Shown here piece by piece: positions 22,001-32,622 of a stretch of 64,000 nt of DNA. The translations under genes were made by a program, and so were the position numbers. Every line of letters starts with the position of its first letter. Position 1 is the stretch's first letter. The notes beneath the pieces were generated by a model, which was not told the DNA's origin, searched no databases, and saw only the letters and a program-made list of their open reading frames with translations. The stretch lies in contig OX442314.1 in assembly GCA_949358305.1 (NCBI GenBank), forward strand, positions 7,805,060-7,869,059, given 5' to 3'. The DNA is from Strigamia acuminata. Lineage: Eukaryota; Arthropoda; Chilopoda; Geophilomorpha; Linotaeniidae.

Positions 22001-25000
22001 CGAGAACCCCCAACTCTTCCACTTCGAACCCTCGCAAAACCGCGCTCAAAAACTCCTCAACTACCTCGGCAACGTGATGGTCAACGGCCCCCTCACCCCG
22101 CTCGCCACGAGCCTCAAACCGGCCGACCTGACCCCCCACGTGCCGCCAACCCCCGCCGGCCTGGAGCCCCCGAAGGGACTGCGACAAATCTACAAGGAAA
22201 AGGGCCCCAAAGCGTTCGCGCAGGCCGTGCGCAAACACAACGGTCTCTTGTTGATGGACACGACGTTCCGGGACGCGCACCAGTCGCTGTTGGCCACGAG
22301 GGTGCGCACGCACGATTTGCTCAACATTTCGCCGTTCGTGGCGCACAATTTCAACAATTTGTACAGTTTGGAGAATTGGGGGGGAGCGACGTTCGATGTG
22401 GCCATGAGATTTCTGCACGAGTGTCCGTGGGAGAGGCTCGAGTCGATGAGGAAGTTGATTCCGAATATTCCGTTTCAAATGCTGTTGAGAGGAGCGAATG
22501 CGGTGGGATACACGAGTTATCCCGATAACGTTGTTTACAAGTAAAAATACTTCCCTTTTTTTATGTTTGTTTTGGTTTTTTCTGAGAGGGTTTTGAGTTT
22601 TTGTTTGAATTTTGTGTGTTTTTCGAATTTTTTTTGTCAAATTTTTGGATTTTTGGAATTTTTGGTTTGGTTTTTAAATTTTTATAATTTTTGTTTGAAA
22701 TTTTCGACATTTTCAAAATTTTTTTATCAAATTTTTTAATTTTTCCAATTTTTCTTTTAAATTTTGGAATTTTTACAATTTCTGTTTGAAATTTTACAAT
22801 TTCTGTTTGAAATTTTACAATTTCTGTTTGAAATTTTCGAAATTTTCATATTTTTTATCAAATTTTTGATTTTTTTGAAATGTTTTTGACTTTATTGGTT
22901 GAAATTTTGGAATTTTTCGAAATGTTTTTGACTTTTTAGGTTGAAATTTTCTAATTTTTCCAATTATTTCTAATTTTTCTCAATATTTCCAATTTTTTCT
23001 CAATATTTCCAATTTTTTCTCAATATTTCCAATTTTTTCTCAATATTTCCAATTTTTTTTACAAATTTTTCAAAGATTCTAATTTTTTTCCAATTTCCTC
23101 AATTGACATTTCATCTTTTTCAAAAAAAAATTCCAGATTCTGCGACTTGGCCGTCCAAGCCGGAATGGACGTCTTCCGCGTGTTCGACTCCCTCAACTAC
23201 CTCCCAAACATTATCCTCGGCATGGAAGCCGCCGGAAAAGCCGGCGGAATCGTCGAAGCCGCCATCTCCTACACCGGCGACGTCTCAGACCCAAAACGAA
23301 CCAAATACGACCTCAAATACTACACCGATCTCGCCGACCAACTCGTCAAAGCCGGAACTCACGTCCTCGCGATCAAAGTACCAAAAATCCCACCCAAACC
23401 AAACAAATTAAATCAAATCAAATCAAATCAATTTCTGCTTATTCCAGGACATGGCCGGCCTGCTCAAACCCCGAGCCGCCACTCTACTGGTATCCGCGTT
23501 GCGCGCACGTCACCCCGACGTCCCGATCCACATCCACACGCACGACACCGCGGGAGCCGGCGTGGCGTCCATGTTGGCGTGCGCGAGCGCCGGAGCGGAC
23601 GTGGTGGACGTGGCCGTCGACTCGATGTCGGGCATCACGTCGCAGCCGAGCATGGGCGCTCTGGTGGCGTGTTTGCGGGGCTCGGAGTTGGACACGGAGT
23701 TTGATTTGCGCCGAGTCAGCGAGTATTCGGCGTATTGGGAGCAGGCGCGCACGTTGTACGGGCCGTTCGAGTGCGCGGTGGCGATGAAGAGCGGGAATGC
23801 GGACGTTTACGAGAATGAGATTCCGGGCGGGCAGTACACGAATCTGCAGTTCCAGGCCTTTAGTTTGGGCTTGGGGGATAAGTTTGAGGAGGTGAAGAAG
23901 GCGTACGTGCAGGCGAACATGTTGCTGGGAGATATCATTAAGGTGTGTTTTCGTGTTTGATTGGAAGTTTTGAGTTTTGGTCAGGTGGAGTTTGTTGGGA
24001 TTTTTGTTTTGGTTGTTTTTTGGGTTTTTTAATTTTGTCGAGAAATTGGAAATTTTGTCGAAGAATTCAAGTTTTTGTTACAAAATTTCAGAATTTTTCG
24101 AATAATTCGGTATTTTACTCGCAAAATTCAGGATTTTATGACAAAAATTCGGGATTTTATGGCAAAAATTCGGGATTCTAAAAATTCAGGATTTTATTAC
24201 AAAAATTCGGGATTTTATGACAAAAATTCGGGATTTTATGACAAAAATTCGGGATTTTATGACAAAAATTCGGGATTTTATGACAAAAATTCGGGATTTT
24301 ACGACAAAAATTCGGGATTTTACGAAAAAAATTTGGGATTTTACGACAAAAATTTGGGATTTTACGACAAAAATTCGGGATTTTACGACAAAAATTCGGG
24401 ATTTTACGACAAAAATTCGGGGTTCCAAAAATTCAAGATTTTATTACAAAAATTCGGGATTTTATTACAAAAATTCGGGATTTTATTACAAAAATTCGGG
24501 ATTTTGACAAAAATTCGGGATTTTATGACAAAAATTCGGGATTTTATGACAAAAATTCGGGATTTTATGACAAAAATTCGGGATTTTATGACAAAAATTC
24601 GGGATTTTATGACAAAAATTCGGGATTTTATGACAAAAATTCGGGATTTTATGACAAAAATTCGGGATTTTATGACAAAAATTCGGGATTTTATGACAAA
24701 AATTCGGGATTTTATGACAAAAATTCGGGATTTTATGACAAAAATTCGGGATTTTATGACAAAAATTCGGGATTTTATGACAAAAATTCGGGATTTTATG
24801 ACAAAAATTCGGGATTTTATGACAAAAATTCGGGATTTTATGACAAAAATTCGGGATATTACGACAAAAATTCGGGATTTTACGACAAAAATTCGGGATT
24901 TTACGACAAAAATTCGGGATTTTACGACAAAAATTCGGGATTTTACGACAAAAATTCGGGATTTTACGACAAAAATTCGGGATTTTACGACAAAAATTCG

Positions 25001-28000
25001 GGATTTTACGACAAAAATTCGGGATTTTACGACAAAAATTCGGGATTTTACGACAAAAATTCGGGATTTTACGACAAATTCGGGATTTTACGACAAAAAT
25101 TCGGGATTTTACGACAAAAATTCGGGATTTTACGACAAAAATTCGGGATTTTACGACAAAAATTCGGGATTCTAAAAATTCAGGATTTTATTACAAAAAT
25201 TCGGGATTTTATTACAAAAATTCGGGATTTTACGACAAAAAATCGGGATTTTACGACAAAAATTCGGGATTTTACGACAAAAATACGGGATTTTACGACA
25301 AAAATTCGGGATTTTACGACAAAAATTCGGGATTTTACGAAAAAAATTTGGGATTTTACGACAAAAATTCGGGATTTTACGACAAAAATTCGGGATTTTA
25401 CGACAAAAATTCGGGATTTTACGACAAAAATTCGGGATTTTACGACAAAAATTCGGGATTTTATGACAAAAATTCGGGATTTTATGACAAAAATTCGGGA
25501 TTTTATGACAAAACTTCGGGATTTTATGACAAAAATTCGGATTTTATGACAAAAATTCGGGATATTACGACAAAAATTCGGGATTTTACGACAAAAATTC
25601 GGGATTTTACGACAAAAATTCGGGATTTTACGACAAAAATTCGGGATTTTACGACAAAAATTCGGGATTTTACGACAAAAATTCGGGATTTTACGACAAA
25701 AATTCGGGATTTTACGACAAAAATTCGGGATTTTACGACAAAAATTCGGGATTTTACGACAAAAATTCGGGATTTTACGACAAAAATTCGGGATTTTACG
25801 ACAAAAATTCGGGATTTTACGACAAAAATTCGGGATTTTACGACAAAAATACGGGATTTTACGACAAAAATTCGGGATTTTACGACAAAAATTCGGGATT
25901 TTACGACAAATTCGGGATTTTACGACAAAAATTCGGGATTTTACGACAAAAATTCGGGATTTTACGACAAAAATTCGGGATTTTACGACAAAAATTCGGG
26001 ATTCTAAAAATTCAGGATTTTATTACAAAAATTCGGGATTTTATTACAAAAATTCGGGATTTTACGACAAAAATTCGGGATTTTACGACAAAAATACGGG
26101 ATTTTACGACAAAAATTCGGGATTTTACGACAAAAATTCGGGATTTTACGAAAAAAATTCGGGATTTTACGACAAAAATTCGGGATTTTACGACAAAAAT
26201 TCGGGATTTTACGACAAAAATTCGGGATTTTACGACAAAAATTCGGGATTTTACGACAAAAATTCGGGATTTTACGACAAAAATTCGGGATTTTACGACA
26301 AAAATTCGGGGTTCCAAAAATTCAAGATTTTATTACAAAAATTCGGGATTTTATTACAAAAATTCGGGATTTTGACAAAAATTCGGGATTTTATGACAAA
26401 AATTCGGGATTTTATGACAAAAATTCGGGATTTTATGACAAAAATTCGGGATTTTATGACAAAAATTCGGGATTTTATGACAAAAATTCGGGATTTTATG
26501 ACAAAAATTCGGGATTTTATGACAAAAATTCGGGATTTTATGACAAAAATTCGGGATTTTATGACAAAAATTCGGGATTTTACGACAAAAATTCGGGATT
26601 TTACGACAAAAATTCGGGATTTTATGACAAAAATTCGGATTTTATGACAAAAATTCGGGATATTACGACAAAAATTCGGGATTTTACGACAAAAATTCGG
26701 GATTTTACGACAAAAATTCGGGATTTTACGACAAAAATTCGGGATTTTACGACAAAAATTCGGGATTTTACGACAAAAATTCGGGATTTTACGACAAAAA
26801 TTCGGGATTTTACGACAAAAATTCGGGATTTTACGACAAAAATTCGGGATTTTACGACAAAAATACGGGATTTTACGACAAAAATTCGGGATTTTACGAC
26901 AAAAATTCGGGATTTTACGACAAATTCGGGATTTTACGACAAAAATTCGGGATTTTACGACAAAAATTCGGGATTTTACGACAAAAATTCGGGATTTTAC
27001 GACAAAAATTCGGGATTCTAAAAATTCAGGATTTTATTACAAAAATTCGGGATTTTATTACAAAAATTCGGGATTTTACGACAAAAAATCGGGATTTTAC
27101 GACAAAAATTCGGGATTTTACGACAAAAATACGGGATTTTACGACAAAAATTCGGGATTTTACGACAAAAATTCGGGATTTTACGAAAAAAATTTGGGAT
27201 TTTACGACAAAAATTCGGGATTTTACGACAAAAATTCGGGATTTTACGACAAAAATTCGGGATTTTACGACAAAAATTCGGGATTTTACGACAAAAATTC
27301 GGGATTTTACGACAAAAATTTGGGATTTTACGACAAAAATTCGGGGTTCCAAAAATTCAAGATTTTATTACAAAAATTCGGGATTTTATTACAAAAATTC
27401 GGGATTTTGACAAAAATTCGGGATTTTATGACAAAAATTCGGGATTTTATGACAAAAATTCGGGATTTTATGACAAAAATTCGGGATTTTATGACAAAAA
27501 TTCGGGATTTTATGACAAAAATTCGGGATTTTATGACAAAAATTCGGGATTTTATGACAAAAATTCGGGATTTTATGACAAAAATTCGGGATTTTATGAC
27601 AAAAATTCGGATTTTATGACAAAAATTCGGGATATTACGACAAAAATTCGGGATTTTACGACAAAAATTCGGGATTTTACGACAAAAATTCGGGATTTTA
27701 CGACAAAAATTCGGGATTTTATGACAAAACTAGAAATTTCCATCGCAAAACTCAAGATTTTCGTCTTACAACTCGAGATTTCCACTGCAAAACTTGAACC
27801 ATTCCCTCCAAAGTGCCATTTTTCTCTCTCCAGGTGACACCATCCTCCAAAGTAGTCGGCGACCTGGCTCAATTCATGGTGCAGAACAACCTCTCCCCAG
27901 AACAACTCCTCGAAAAAGCCGAAGAATTAAGTTTCCCGAAATCAGTGGTGGAATTCATGCAAGGATACATCGGAGAACCCTACAAAGGATACCCACAACC

Positions 28001-30828
28001 CCTCAGGCAAAACGTAACGACCAAACGCAACCAAATACAACCAAATCAATCAATCAATTAATCAATCAATTAATTAATTTCTCCAGGTATTGAAATCCAT
28101 GAAACCGATTTCCGGCCGACCGGGCGAGTCGTTGCCGCCGTTCGACTTCGACCAGCTCAACCAAGAGCTGCTGGAACGCTTTCCACGCGCGTCGCAGTAC
28201 GACGTGATGAGCGCGGCTCTCTACCCGCAAGTCACGCAGGAATTCATGGACTTCCGCCATGAATATGGTCCGGTGGACAAATTGGACACGCGGATATTCT
28301 TCGTGGGTCCGCGCGTCGCCGACGAGTTCGAGGTTTCGATCGAAAAGGGGAAAACTTTACACATCAAAACGTTGGCGGTGGCTGATGAGATCAACAAGAA
28401 TGGAGAGCGTGAAGTTTTCTTCGAATTAAACGGCCAGTTGCGCTCCATGTTCATCCGGGACAAAACTGCAGTCAAGGTGAATAAGCTAAAGCTGAACTGG
28501 AATTTGACACAAATATCGGAGAAAATTCGATCAAAATTGAACAAATTTCGGGAAAAAATTCGATCAAAATTCAACAAGTTGAACATATTCGGAAAGTATT
28601 CAACAAATTCGGAAAAATTCGACAAATTCGAAAACCAAAACCGGTTTTCCTGCTTAGTTCACTTCAAATTCAACATAAATACAACAAATATTCGAAAATT
28701 GAGCATAAATTCAATCAAAATTCAACAAAACTTAAAAAATTGAACAAACAACAATAATTAAAAGTTTAACATATAACTACAACAAAAATTGAACAAATAC
28801 AACAGAAATTGAACAAATACAACAAAAATTGAACAAATACAACAAAAAATTAACAAATACAACAAAAATTGAACAAATACAACAAAAATTGAACAAATGC
28901 AACAAAAATTGAATAAATACAACAAAAATTGAACAAATACAACAAAAATTGAACAAATGTAACAAAGATTCAACAAATACAACAAATACAACAAAAAATC
29001 AACAAATACAACAAAAAGTCAACAAATACAACAAAAATTGAACAAATACAACAAAAGTTGAACAAATGCAACAAAGATTCAACAAATACAACAAAAATTG
29101 AACAAATACAACAAAAATTGAATAAATACAACAAAAATTGAATAAATACAACAAAAATTGAATAAATACAACAAAAATTGAATAAATACAACAAAAATTG
29201 AACAAATACAACAAAAATTGAATAAATACAACAAAAATTGAATAAATACAACAAAAATTGAATAAATACAACAAAAATTGAATAAATACAACAAAAATTG
29301 AATAAATACAATAAAAATTGAACAGATGCAACAAAAATTGAACAAAATCCATTTGTGTATTTTCAGGAAATGCGCATCCACCCGAAGGCAGAAAAGGGCA
29401 AGAAGGGTTCAGTGGGTGCACCGATGCCCGGCACTGTCATCGACATCAGAGTCAAAGAAGGGGACAAGGTACAAACGATTGGCTCCCAAAATGTCTAATC
29501 CCTAAATGTCTAAGCGGAAATGACTAATCCGAAATGCTTAATGCAGCGTTTCCCAAACGATTTAACAATCAAACTAACTAATAGACATGATGCCCTCCCC
29601 CTAGAATAGTGCACTTGTCTTGTCGTCTAGAAGAGTCTATTCTATCCAGTGCTGGACTGGCCTGGCGGGCTACCGGGAGTTTCCTGGTGGCCCGTAGCAG
29701 CTGTGGCCCTGTCCCGACTTCATTAATTGTGGCCCGGACACCCAGATTTCCCGGCAATAAATTTGTTCCCAGTCCAGCCCTGATTTTATCTAGACAATAC
29801 ACAACTGCCAAATTCAAATCCATTTCGTTTGTGTGCTCAATTCTATTATGGATAAATGGCTGATAAGCCTTCATGCTCATAAAACTATATGTAAAGTTGT
29901 ATAAAATTGTATGCAATATTGTATAAAATTGTATGCAATATTGTATAAAATTGTATGCAATATTGTATAAAATTGTATGCAATATTGTATAAAATTGTAT
30001 GCAATATTGTATAAAATTGTATGCAATATTGTATAAAATTGTATGCAATATTGTATAAAATTGTATGCAATATTGTATAAAATTGTATGCAATATTGTAT
30101 AAAATTGTATGCAATATTGTATAAAATTGTATGCAATATTGTATAAAATTGTATGCAATATTGTATAAAATTGTATGCAATATTGTATAAAATTGTATGC
30201 AATATTGTATAAAATTGTATGCAATATTGTATAAAATTGTATGCAATATTGTATAAAATTGTATGCAATATTGTATAAAATTGTATGCAATATTGTATAA
30301 AATTGTATGCAATATTACATAAAAAAATTTTTTTTTTAGTACCAGATCGCCTTGCTTAAAAGTGGGGCGCGATGCTAAAAAGTTTGGGAACCCCTGCTTA
30401 ATGGACAAAATGTCTAATCCAAAATGTCTAATCTGAAACGTCTAATGGACAAAATGTCTAATGTCTAATGTCCGAATGTTTAATGGTTAGTTTAGGTTAG
30501 GTTCTTAGAAAAAAATTATTAGACATTTTGGCATTAGACATTGTTTGATTGTGGCATTAGAAATTTTGTCCATTAAACGTTTCGGTTTAGACATTTAAGT
30601 GTTAGACATTTTGTCATCAGACATTCCGGGGTGGATTCGGTACTAATTTTCTCATCCAACATCTAAAATCCTTTTTCGCAGGTTGAAAAGGGCGCACCGA
30701 TGGTCGTCCTCAGCGCCATGAAAATGGAAATGGTGGTCCAAGCGCCCATGAGCGGAACCATCAAGAAAATCCACATCACCAAAGACATGAAACTCGAAGG
30801 AGACGACTTAGTTCTCGAATTGGAATGA
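16045..30828 (+). CDS. PC: Pyruvate carboxylase, mitochondrial
   Basis: Fourteen coding exons: 16045-16168, 16394-16578, 17659-17824, 17896-18159, 18224-18494, 20642-20804, 20867-21049, 21924-22540, 23137-23377, 23448-23942, 27834-28013, 28087-28476, 29367-29468 and 30682-30828. All join in phase to 1175 residues (vertebrate enzymes are about 1178). It carboxylates pyruvate to oxaloacetate, using ATP, bicarbonate and biotin, in the mitochondrial matrix (anaplerosis, gluconeogenesis, lipid synthesis). The first about 25 residues are basic with Phe/Ser and no acidic residues, as in a matrix-targeting peptide. The biotin carboxylase domain has VANRGEIAIRV, the ATP-grasp loop GGGGRGMR (about 195-202) and [10 protein letters not shown]. 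The carboxyltransferase domain has [15 protein letters not shown] (about 564-578), the carboxylated Lys in [11 protein letters not shown] (Lys738) and metal ligands in HIHTHDTAG. The biotin carrier domain ends the protein with the biotinyl Lys1141 in SAMKMEM. Introns are full of repeats and nested transposons. Confidence 0.97.
16855..17165. repeat. Two adjacent intronic minisatellites (30 and 31 bp periods)
   Basis: First, four copies of a 30 bp unit with TTTTGATGTTTTTATTATAT and TTTTTCATCAA (about 16870-16985). Directly after come about five copies of a 31 bp unit with TTTTGGCACTTTTATAGTTT (about 16990-17150). They lie in the PC intron between exons ending at 16578 and starting at 17659. Confidence 0.9.
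17225..17575. repeat. Intronic minisatellite, about 40 bp period
   Basis: About six copies of a unit with CAATTTTGACACTTTTTGAT and GCTTTTATAATTTTTAAAAA, preceded by shorter related units. Same PC intron as the 30 and 31 bp arrays; the unit contents (TTTTGACACTTTT against TTTTGGCACTTTT) suggest a shared origin. Confidence 0.9.
19040..19290. repeat. Intronic minisatellite, about 21 bp period
   Basis: About ten copies of GATTTGTTTTTGTTTTGTTT with a TTTCTG variant in some units. It is strand-asymmetric (only G and T rich), so the plus strand has almost no C or A. It lies in the PC intron between 18494 and 20642. Confidence 0.92.
19395..19560. repeat. 38 bp tandem repeat of GTTCACG palindromes with E-boxes
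   Basis: Four copies with exact 38 bp period: AAGTTCAC recurs at 19403, 19441, 19479 and 19517, and CACGTG at 19420, 19458, 19496 and 19534. Each unit contains GTGAACGTGTTCGCGTTCAA, a near-palindrome, so the array can form strong hairpins. It is far richer in G+C than its surroundings. Confidence 0.92.
19704..20496. mobile_element. Tc1/mariner-type element with Stowaway-like ends, TA target site
   Basis: Starts CTCCCTCTGTCCCAAATTAT and ends with its inverse (long terminal inverted repeats of about 33 bp with few mismatches), flanked by TA at 19702-19703 and 20497-20498. The left inverted repeat is partly duplicated internally (second GTCCCAAATTATGGTATAC from about 19750). The minus strand holds a broken ORF; after one frameshift it reads a helix-turn-helix-like stretch ([19 protein letters not shown]) around 20060-20150. 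This fits the N-terminal DNA-binding part of a mariner-like transposase. The TA site and CTCCCTCNGTCCC ends resemble plant-type mariner/Stowaway elements, but I have not confirmed the family. Confidence 0.82.
20587..20640 (+). repeat. (TTTA)n microsatellite serving as acceptor tract
   Basis: A nearly pure TTTA repeat running directly into the AG (20640-20641) of PC exon 20642-20804, so the microsatellite supplies the polypyrimidine-like tract of this acceptor. Confidence 0.85.
21230..21790. repeat. Intronic AT-rich repeats, about 31 bp period
   Basis: Units with AAATTTCTCAAATTTTGATA and AAAATTCCTTA (about 21240-21540), followed by ATTTCATTGAAATTTTACTA-type units (about 21570-21760). They lie in the PC intron between 21049 and 21924. 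Confidence 0.85.
22560..23105. repeat. Intronic AT-rich degenerate repeats
   Basis: Short repeats of TTTGAAATTTTACAATTTCT type (about 22740-22850) and CAATATTTCCAATTTTTTCT type (about 22975-23060) in the PC intron between 22540 and 23137. Several different small expansions stand side by side. Confidence 0.8.
24070..27735. repeat. 3.7 kb satellite-like 20 bp array in a PC intron
   Basis: About 180 copies of a 20-mer, GACAAAAATTCGGGATTTTA, almost filling the 3.9 kb intron between exons 23448-23942 and 27834-28013. Variants come in blocks (TATGAC, TACGAC, TATTAC). Rare marker units give a higher-order structure: GGGATTCTAAAAATTCAGG at 24172, 25166, 25998 and 27012, and GGGGTTCC at 24419, 26308 and 27343, implying roughly 0.8-1.0 kb super-units. 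Many frames stay open for hundreds of codons only because the unit has no stop in them. Confidence 0.97.
28755..29345. repeat. Intronic minisatellite, 20 bp period
   Basis: About 28 copies of AAAAATTGAACAAATACAAC with C/T and A/G variants, running up to the region just before PC exon 29367-29468. Upstream (28500-28750) lie degenerate relatives. Confidence 0.95.
29647..29782. mobile_element. 136 bp hAT-like MITE nested in the 853 bp element
   Basis: Begins CAGTGCTGGACTGG and ends with the inverse of CAGGGCTGGACTGG. The flanks ATTCTATC and ATTTTATC agree at 7 of 8 positions, fitting an 8 bp target-site duplication. It is GC-rich and without coding capacity. Confidence 0.82.
29885..30318. repeat. 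22 bp minisatellite inside the hAT element
   Basis: About 19 near-perfect copies of a 22-mer containing ATAAAATTGTATGCAATATT. Unit homogeneity suggests recent expansion. One of the longest minus-strand ORFs of the window runs through it and is not a gene. Confidence 0.95.
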
Positions 30829-31205
30829 ACAACCAACTAATCAATATCCCTTCATTTATTTTCTAATTAATTTCAATTTTTGAGTGCTTTATCAAACTGC
30901 CAATCGGACGAATCGTGTGCAAAACAAATCAGCGAATTCCATGATTCCAGTTCTCTATTATATCGTTTAATCGTTCTGACAAATGTGTATATATATATAT
31001 ATAAGATTTATCAAGTTGTATCGTTTTCTTCCTTGCAAAAATCGTGCCTGCGTAATTCAAAGTGTCTTCCAAACGTTTTATTTCTCTGTAGTTTCTAGAA
31101 TTTGATAAAAATCAAAGAAAATTTATAATTCGAAAAATAATTTTCGTTTTTTAATTTTTATTTCCATAATTACAATCACATTTACACCAAAACGTCGTTT
31201 TAAAG

Positions 31206-31441
31206 TCAAACATGTCGTTTTACGACTATTCCGCTGAATTCGGGTGTTTCGACGCTTTGGTCGAGGATTGTGGTGTTGTAGGCCGAGTCGTCGGTTGGTT
31301 TGTTTTCGTGTTCGTCTTCGTCGAGATCTGATGTGTCCAGTTTGAGGAATAATTCCAAAATGGAGTCGAGTTTGACGAGGTGTTTTTCGTGGTGTCGGGA
31401 AAGTTTGCGCCGAATTTTCTTGGTGTACCGGTATTCGTTTT
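31206..31441 (-). pseudogene. TAF1A: Truncated TAF1A last exon (L1)
   Basis: Matches the start of the TAF1A last exon (acceptor at 31442-31443, then ENEYRYTKKIRRKLSRHH and the acidic stretch DLDEDEHENKPTDD). It lacks roughly 820 bp of the interior and joins directly to the last bases of the exon, giving an early stop after SGIVVKRHV. Upstream exons are missing. A two-codon insertion (RY) and Ile for Val distinguish it from the full copies. It cannot encode TAF1A. Confidence 0.9.
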
Positions 31442-31479
31442 CTGGAAATAGTATGGTTTTTAAATGTTTTCGTTTGTGC

Positions 31480-31650
31480 AAAAATGAAATTTTTTGTGCA
31501 AAAATGAAATTTTTTGTGCAAAAATGAAATTTTTTGTGCAAAAATGAAATTTTTTGTGCAAAAATGAAATTTTTTGTGCAAAAATAAAATTTTTTGTGCA
31601 AAAATGAAATTTTTTTGTGCAAAAATGAAATTTTTTGTGCAAAAGTAGGG
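31480..31650. repeat. 20 bp minisatellite next to the TAF1A fragment
   Basis: About eight copies of TGCAAAAATGAAATTTTTTG with one ATAAAA variant. L2 and L3 have two more copies (50260-50475 and 57866-58081), showing active change in copy number. Confidence 0.93.
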
Positions 31651-32115
31651 GGTTTGTGGCAGTCCTGGACCAGGTGGTTGGTGGTCAGGTGGGGTGGGGG
31701 TAGCGAGGGGTAAGTGGGGGAGGAGATAAGGGGAGGGGGAGATAAGGGGTGGGGGAGATAAGGGGAGGGGGAGATAAGAGGAGGGATATGTGGGGGATGA
31801 CTAATTGCTTCAATCAATCAGTCTTATCATTCGATCAACATGTCCTAGGCTATTATTTGTTATTGTTGTTTTTCTTTACTTAAGTACCTTGTTATTGTTT
31901 TTCCCATCTTTGTCTCTGCTTTGAAATAAAGTACCTTGTTGTTATTTTTCTCAATTTATCTCCAATCTTCAAAGGACCCGAAGACTACTTTTAACCAAAG
32001 GAGGGATATTATTGGCTAGACTTCTTAACCAATGGGAAACTAGTATTGTATATATACTTGCAATGTCCTACACACTTCTCTTCTCTTCTTGCAAGTGCTT
32101 GGTACTGTTTGAATC
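31651..32115 (+). promoter_or_regulatory. G-rich segment and promoter of the L-unit ORF
   Basis: 31660-31800 is a purine-rich run with GGGGGAGATAAGGGG repeats on the plus strand. Further on, ATTGGCT (about 32010), CCAAT (about 32030) and a TATA box (GTATATATAC, about 32049-32058) stand at normal spacing before a pyrimidine-rich initiator-like stretch (32078-32095) and the ATG at 32116. The same sequence precedes the ORF in L2 and L3. This part has no counterpart in the S units, so it came in as a separate insertion. Confidence 0.55.
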
Positions 32116-32622
32116 ATGGAATTTAACCACATCCACTCTGAATTTGAAGAGTTGCTTATGGAAGTTGAAGAATCTCTCTTTCCTCAAGTAAACACGCCCA
32201 ATCCTCTACCGGATGTTGATGAAGAAAATGGTTACAATGATTCTCCATGTTGGATTTATAATCATTCTTCCATTTACCCACTCTCACCACCTACCATCAT
32301 CAACCAGTCTCAACATGTGCCATCTCCAACCATCATCAACCAGTCTCAACTTGTGTCATCTCCAACCTGCGTCATCCAATCTCAACCTGTGTCATCTCAA
32401 TCATGCAATCCATTGTTATCATGTGAGTCTCCCTACCACTACCAATCAAATTTGCACAAAGCAGGAACAAGCAACATCATCAATCCCCCATCTCCTATGA
32501 CACTAGTGCAACAAATTGGAGGTGGACAGAAAGTACATTCGTGTGAGTACTGTCATCGACATAAGAGTCAAAGAAGGCGACAAGGTACAAACAACATACT
32601 AATTTTCTTTCAAAATTTCTAA
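32116..32622 (+). CDS. 168-codon ORF of unknown function, spanning a breakpoint (L1)
   Basis: Begins MEFNHIHSEFEELLMEVEES: acidic N-terminus, then Ser/Pro/Gln-rich sequence with a repeated PTIINQSQ motif, and a basic end (CEYCHRHKSQRRRQG). I do not recognise the family; the composition suggests an acidic activation-domain-like or disordered protein. The last part (from 32549) is pyruvate carboxylase exon 13 sequence read in another frame. A strong donor (CATTCGT/GTGAGT, first intron base 32543) lies right before the junction. It suggests that the original exon ended there and the rest of its gene was lost. Splicing from this donor or from the exon 13 donor to the PC exon 14 copy puts a stop immediately after the junction. 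It is repeated unchanged in L2 and L3. Confidence 0.5.
   Translation: MEFNHIHSEFEELLMEVEESLFPQVNTPNPLPDVDEENGYNDSPCWIYNHSSIYPLSPPTIINQSQHVPSPTIINQSQLVSSPTCVIQSQPVSSQSCNPLLSCESPYHYQSNLHKAGTSNIINPPSPMTLVQQIGGGQKVHSCEYCHRHKSQRRRQGTNNILIFFQNF

Larger units (their letters stand above)
29544..30396. mobile_element. hAT-type non-autonomous element (853 bp)
   Basis: The left end CAGCGTTTCCCAAAC and the inverse of the right end, CAGGGGTTCCCAAAC, are typical hAT terminal repeats. CTTAATG flanks both ends (29537-29543 and 30397-30403), close to the 8 bp target-site duplication expected of hAT elements. The interior contains a second hAT-like element and a 22 bp minisatellite, and no transposase is visible. 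Confidence 0.8.
29479..30640. mobile_element. 1.16 kb insertion in PC intron 13, absent from duplicated copies
   Basis: The duplicated PC exon 13/14 segments (for example 32549-32784) have a 53 bp intron running from GTACAAAC straight to a TACTAATTTTCT sequence. In the real gene the same two sequences are separated by about 1.16 kb. The insert has TGTCTAATCC-like repeats on the left and their inverse (ATTAGACATTTTG) on the right, so it is probably an inverted-repeat element that later received two hAT-type insertions. Exact ends are approximate. Confidence 0.72.

Noticed and set aside
24075-25175. 366-codon ORF and similar long ORFs on both strands of the satellite at 24.1-27.8 kb
   Set aside because: The frame is open only because the 20 bp unit lacks stops in that frame. 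The predicted protein is a pure repeat and splice sites show the region is an intron of PC.
29578-30408. 276-codon minus-strand ORF
   Set aside because: It crosses a hAT MITE and a 22 bp minisatellite; the repeated FIQYC/ILYNIA reading is repeat translation.
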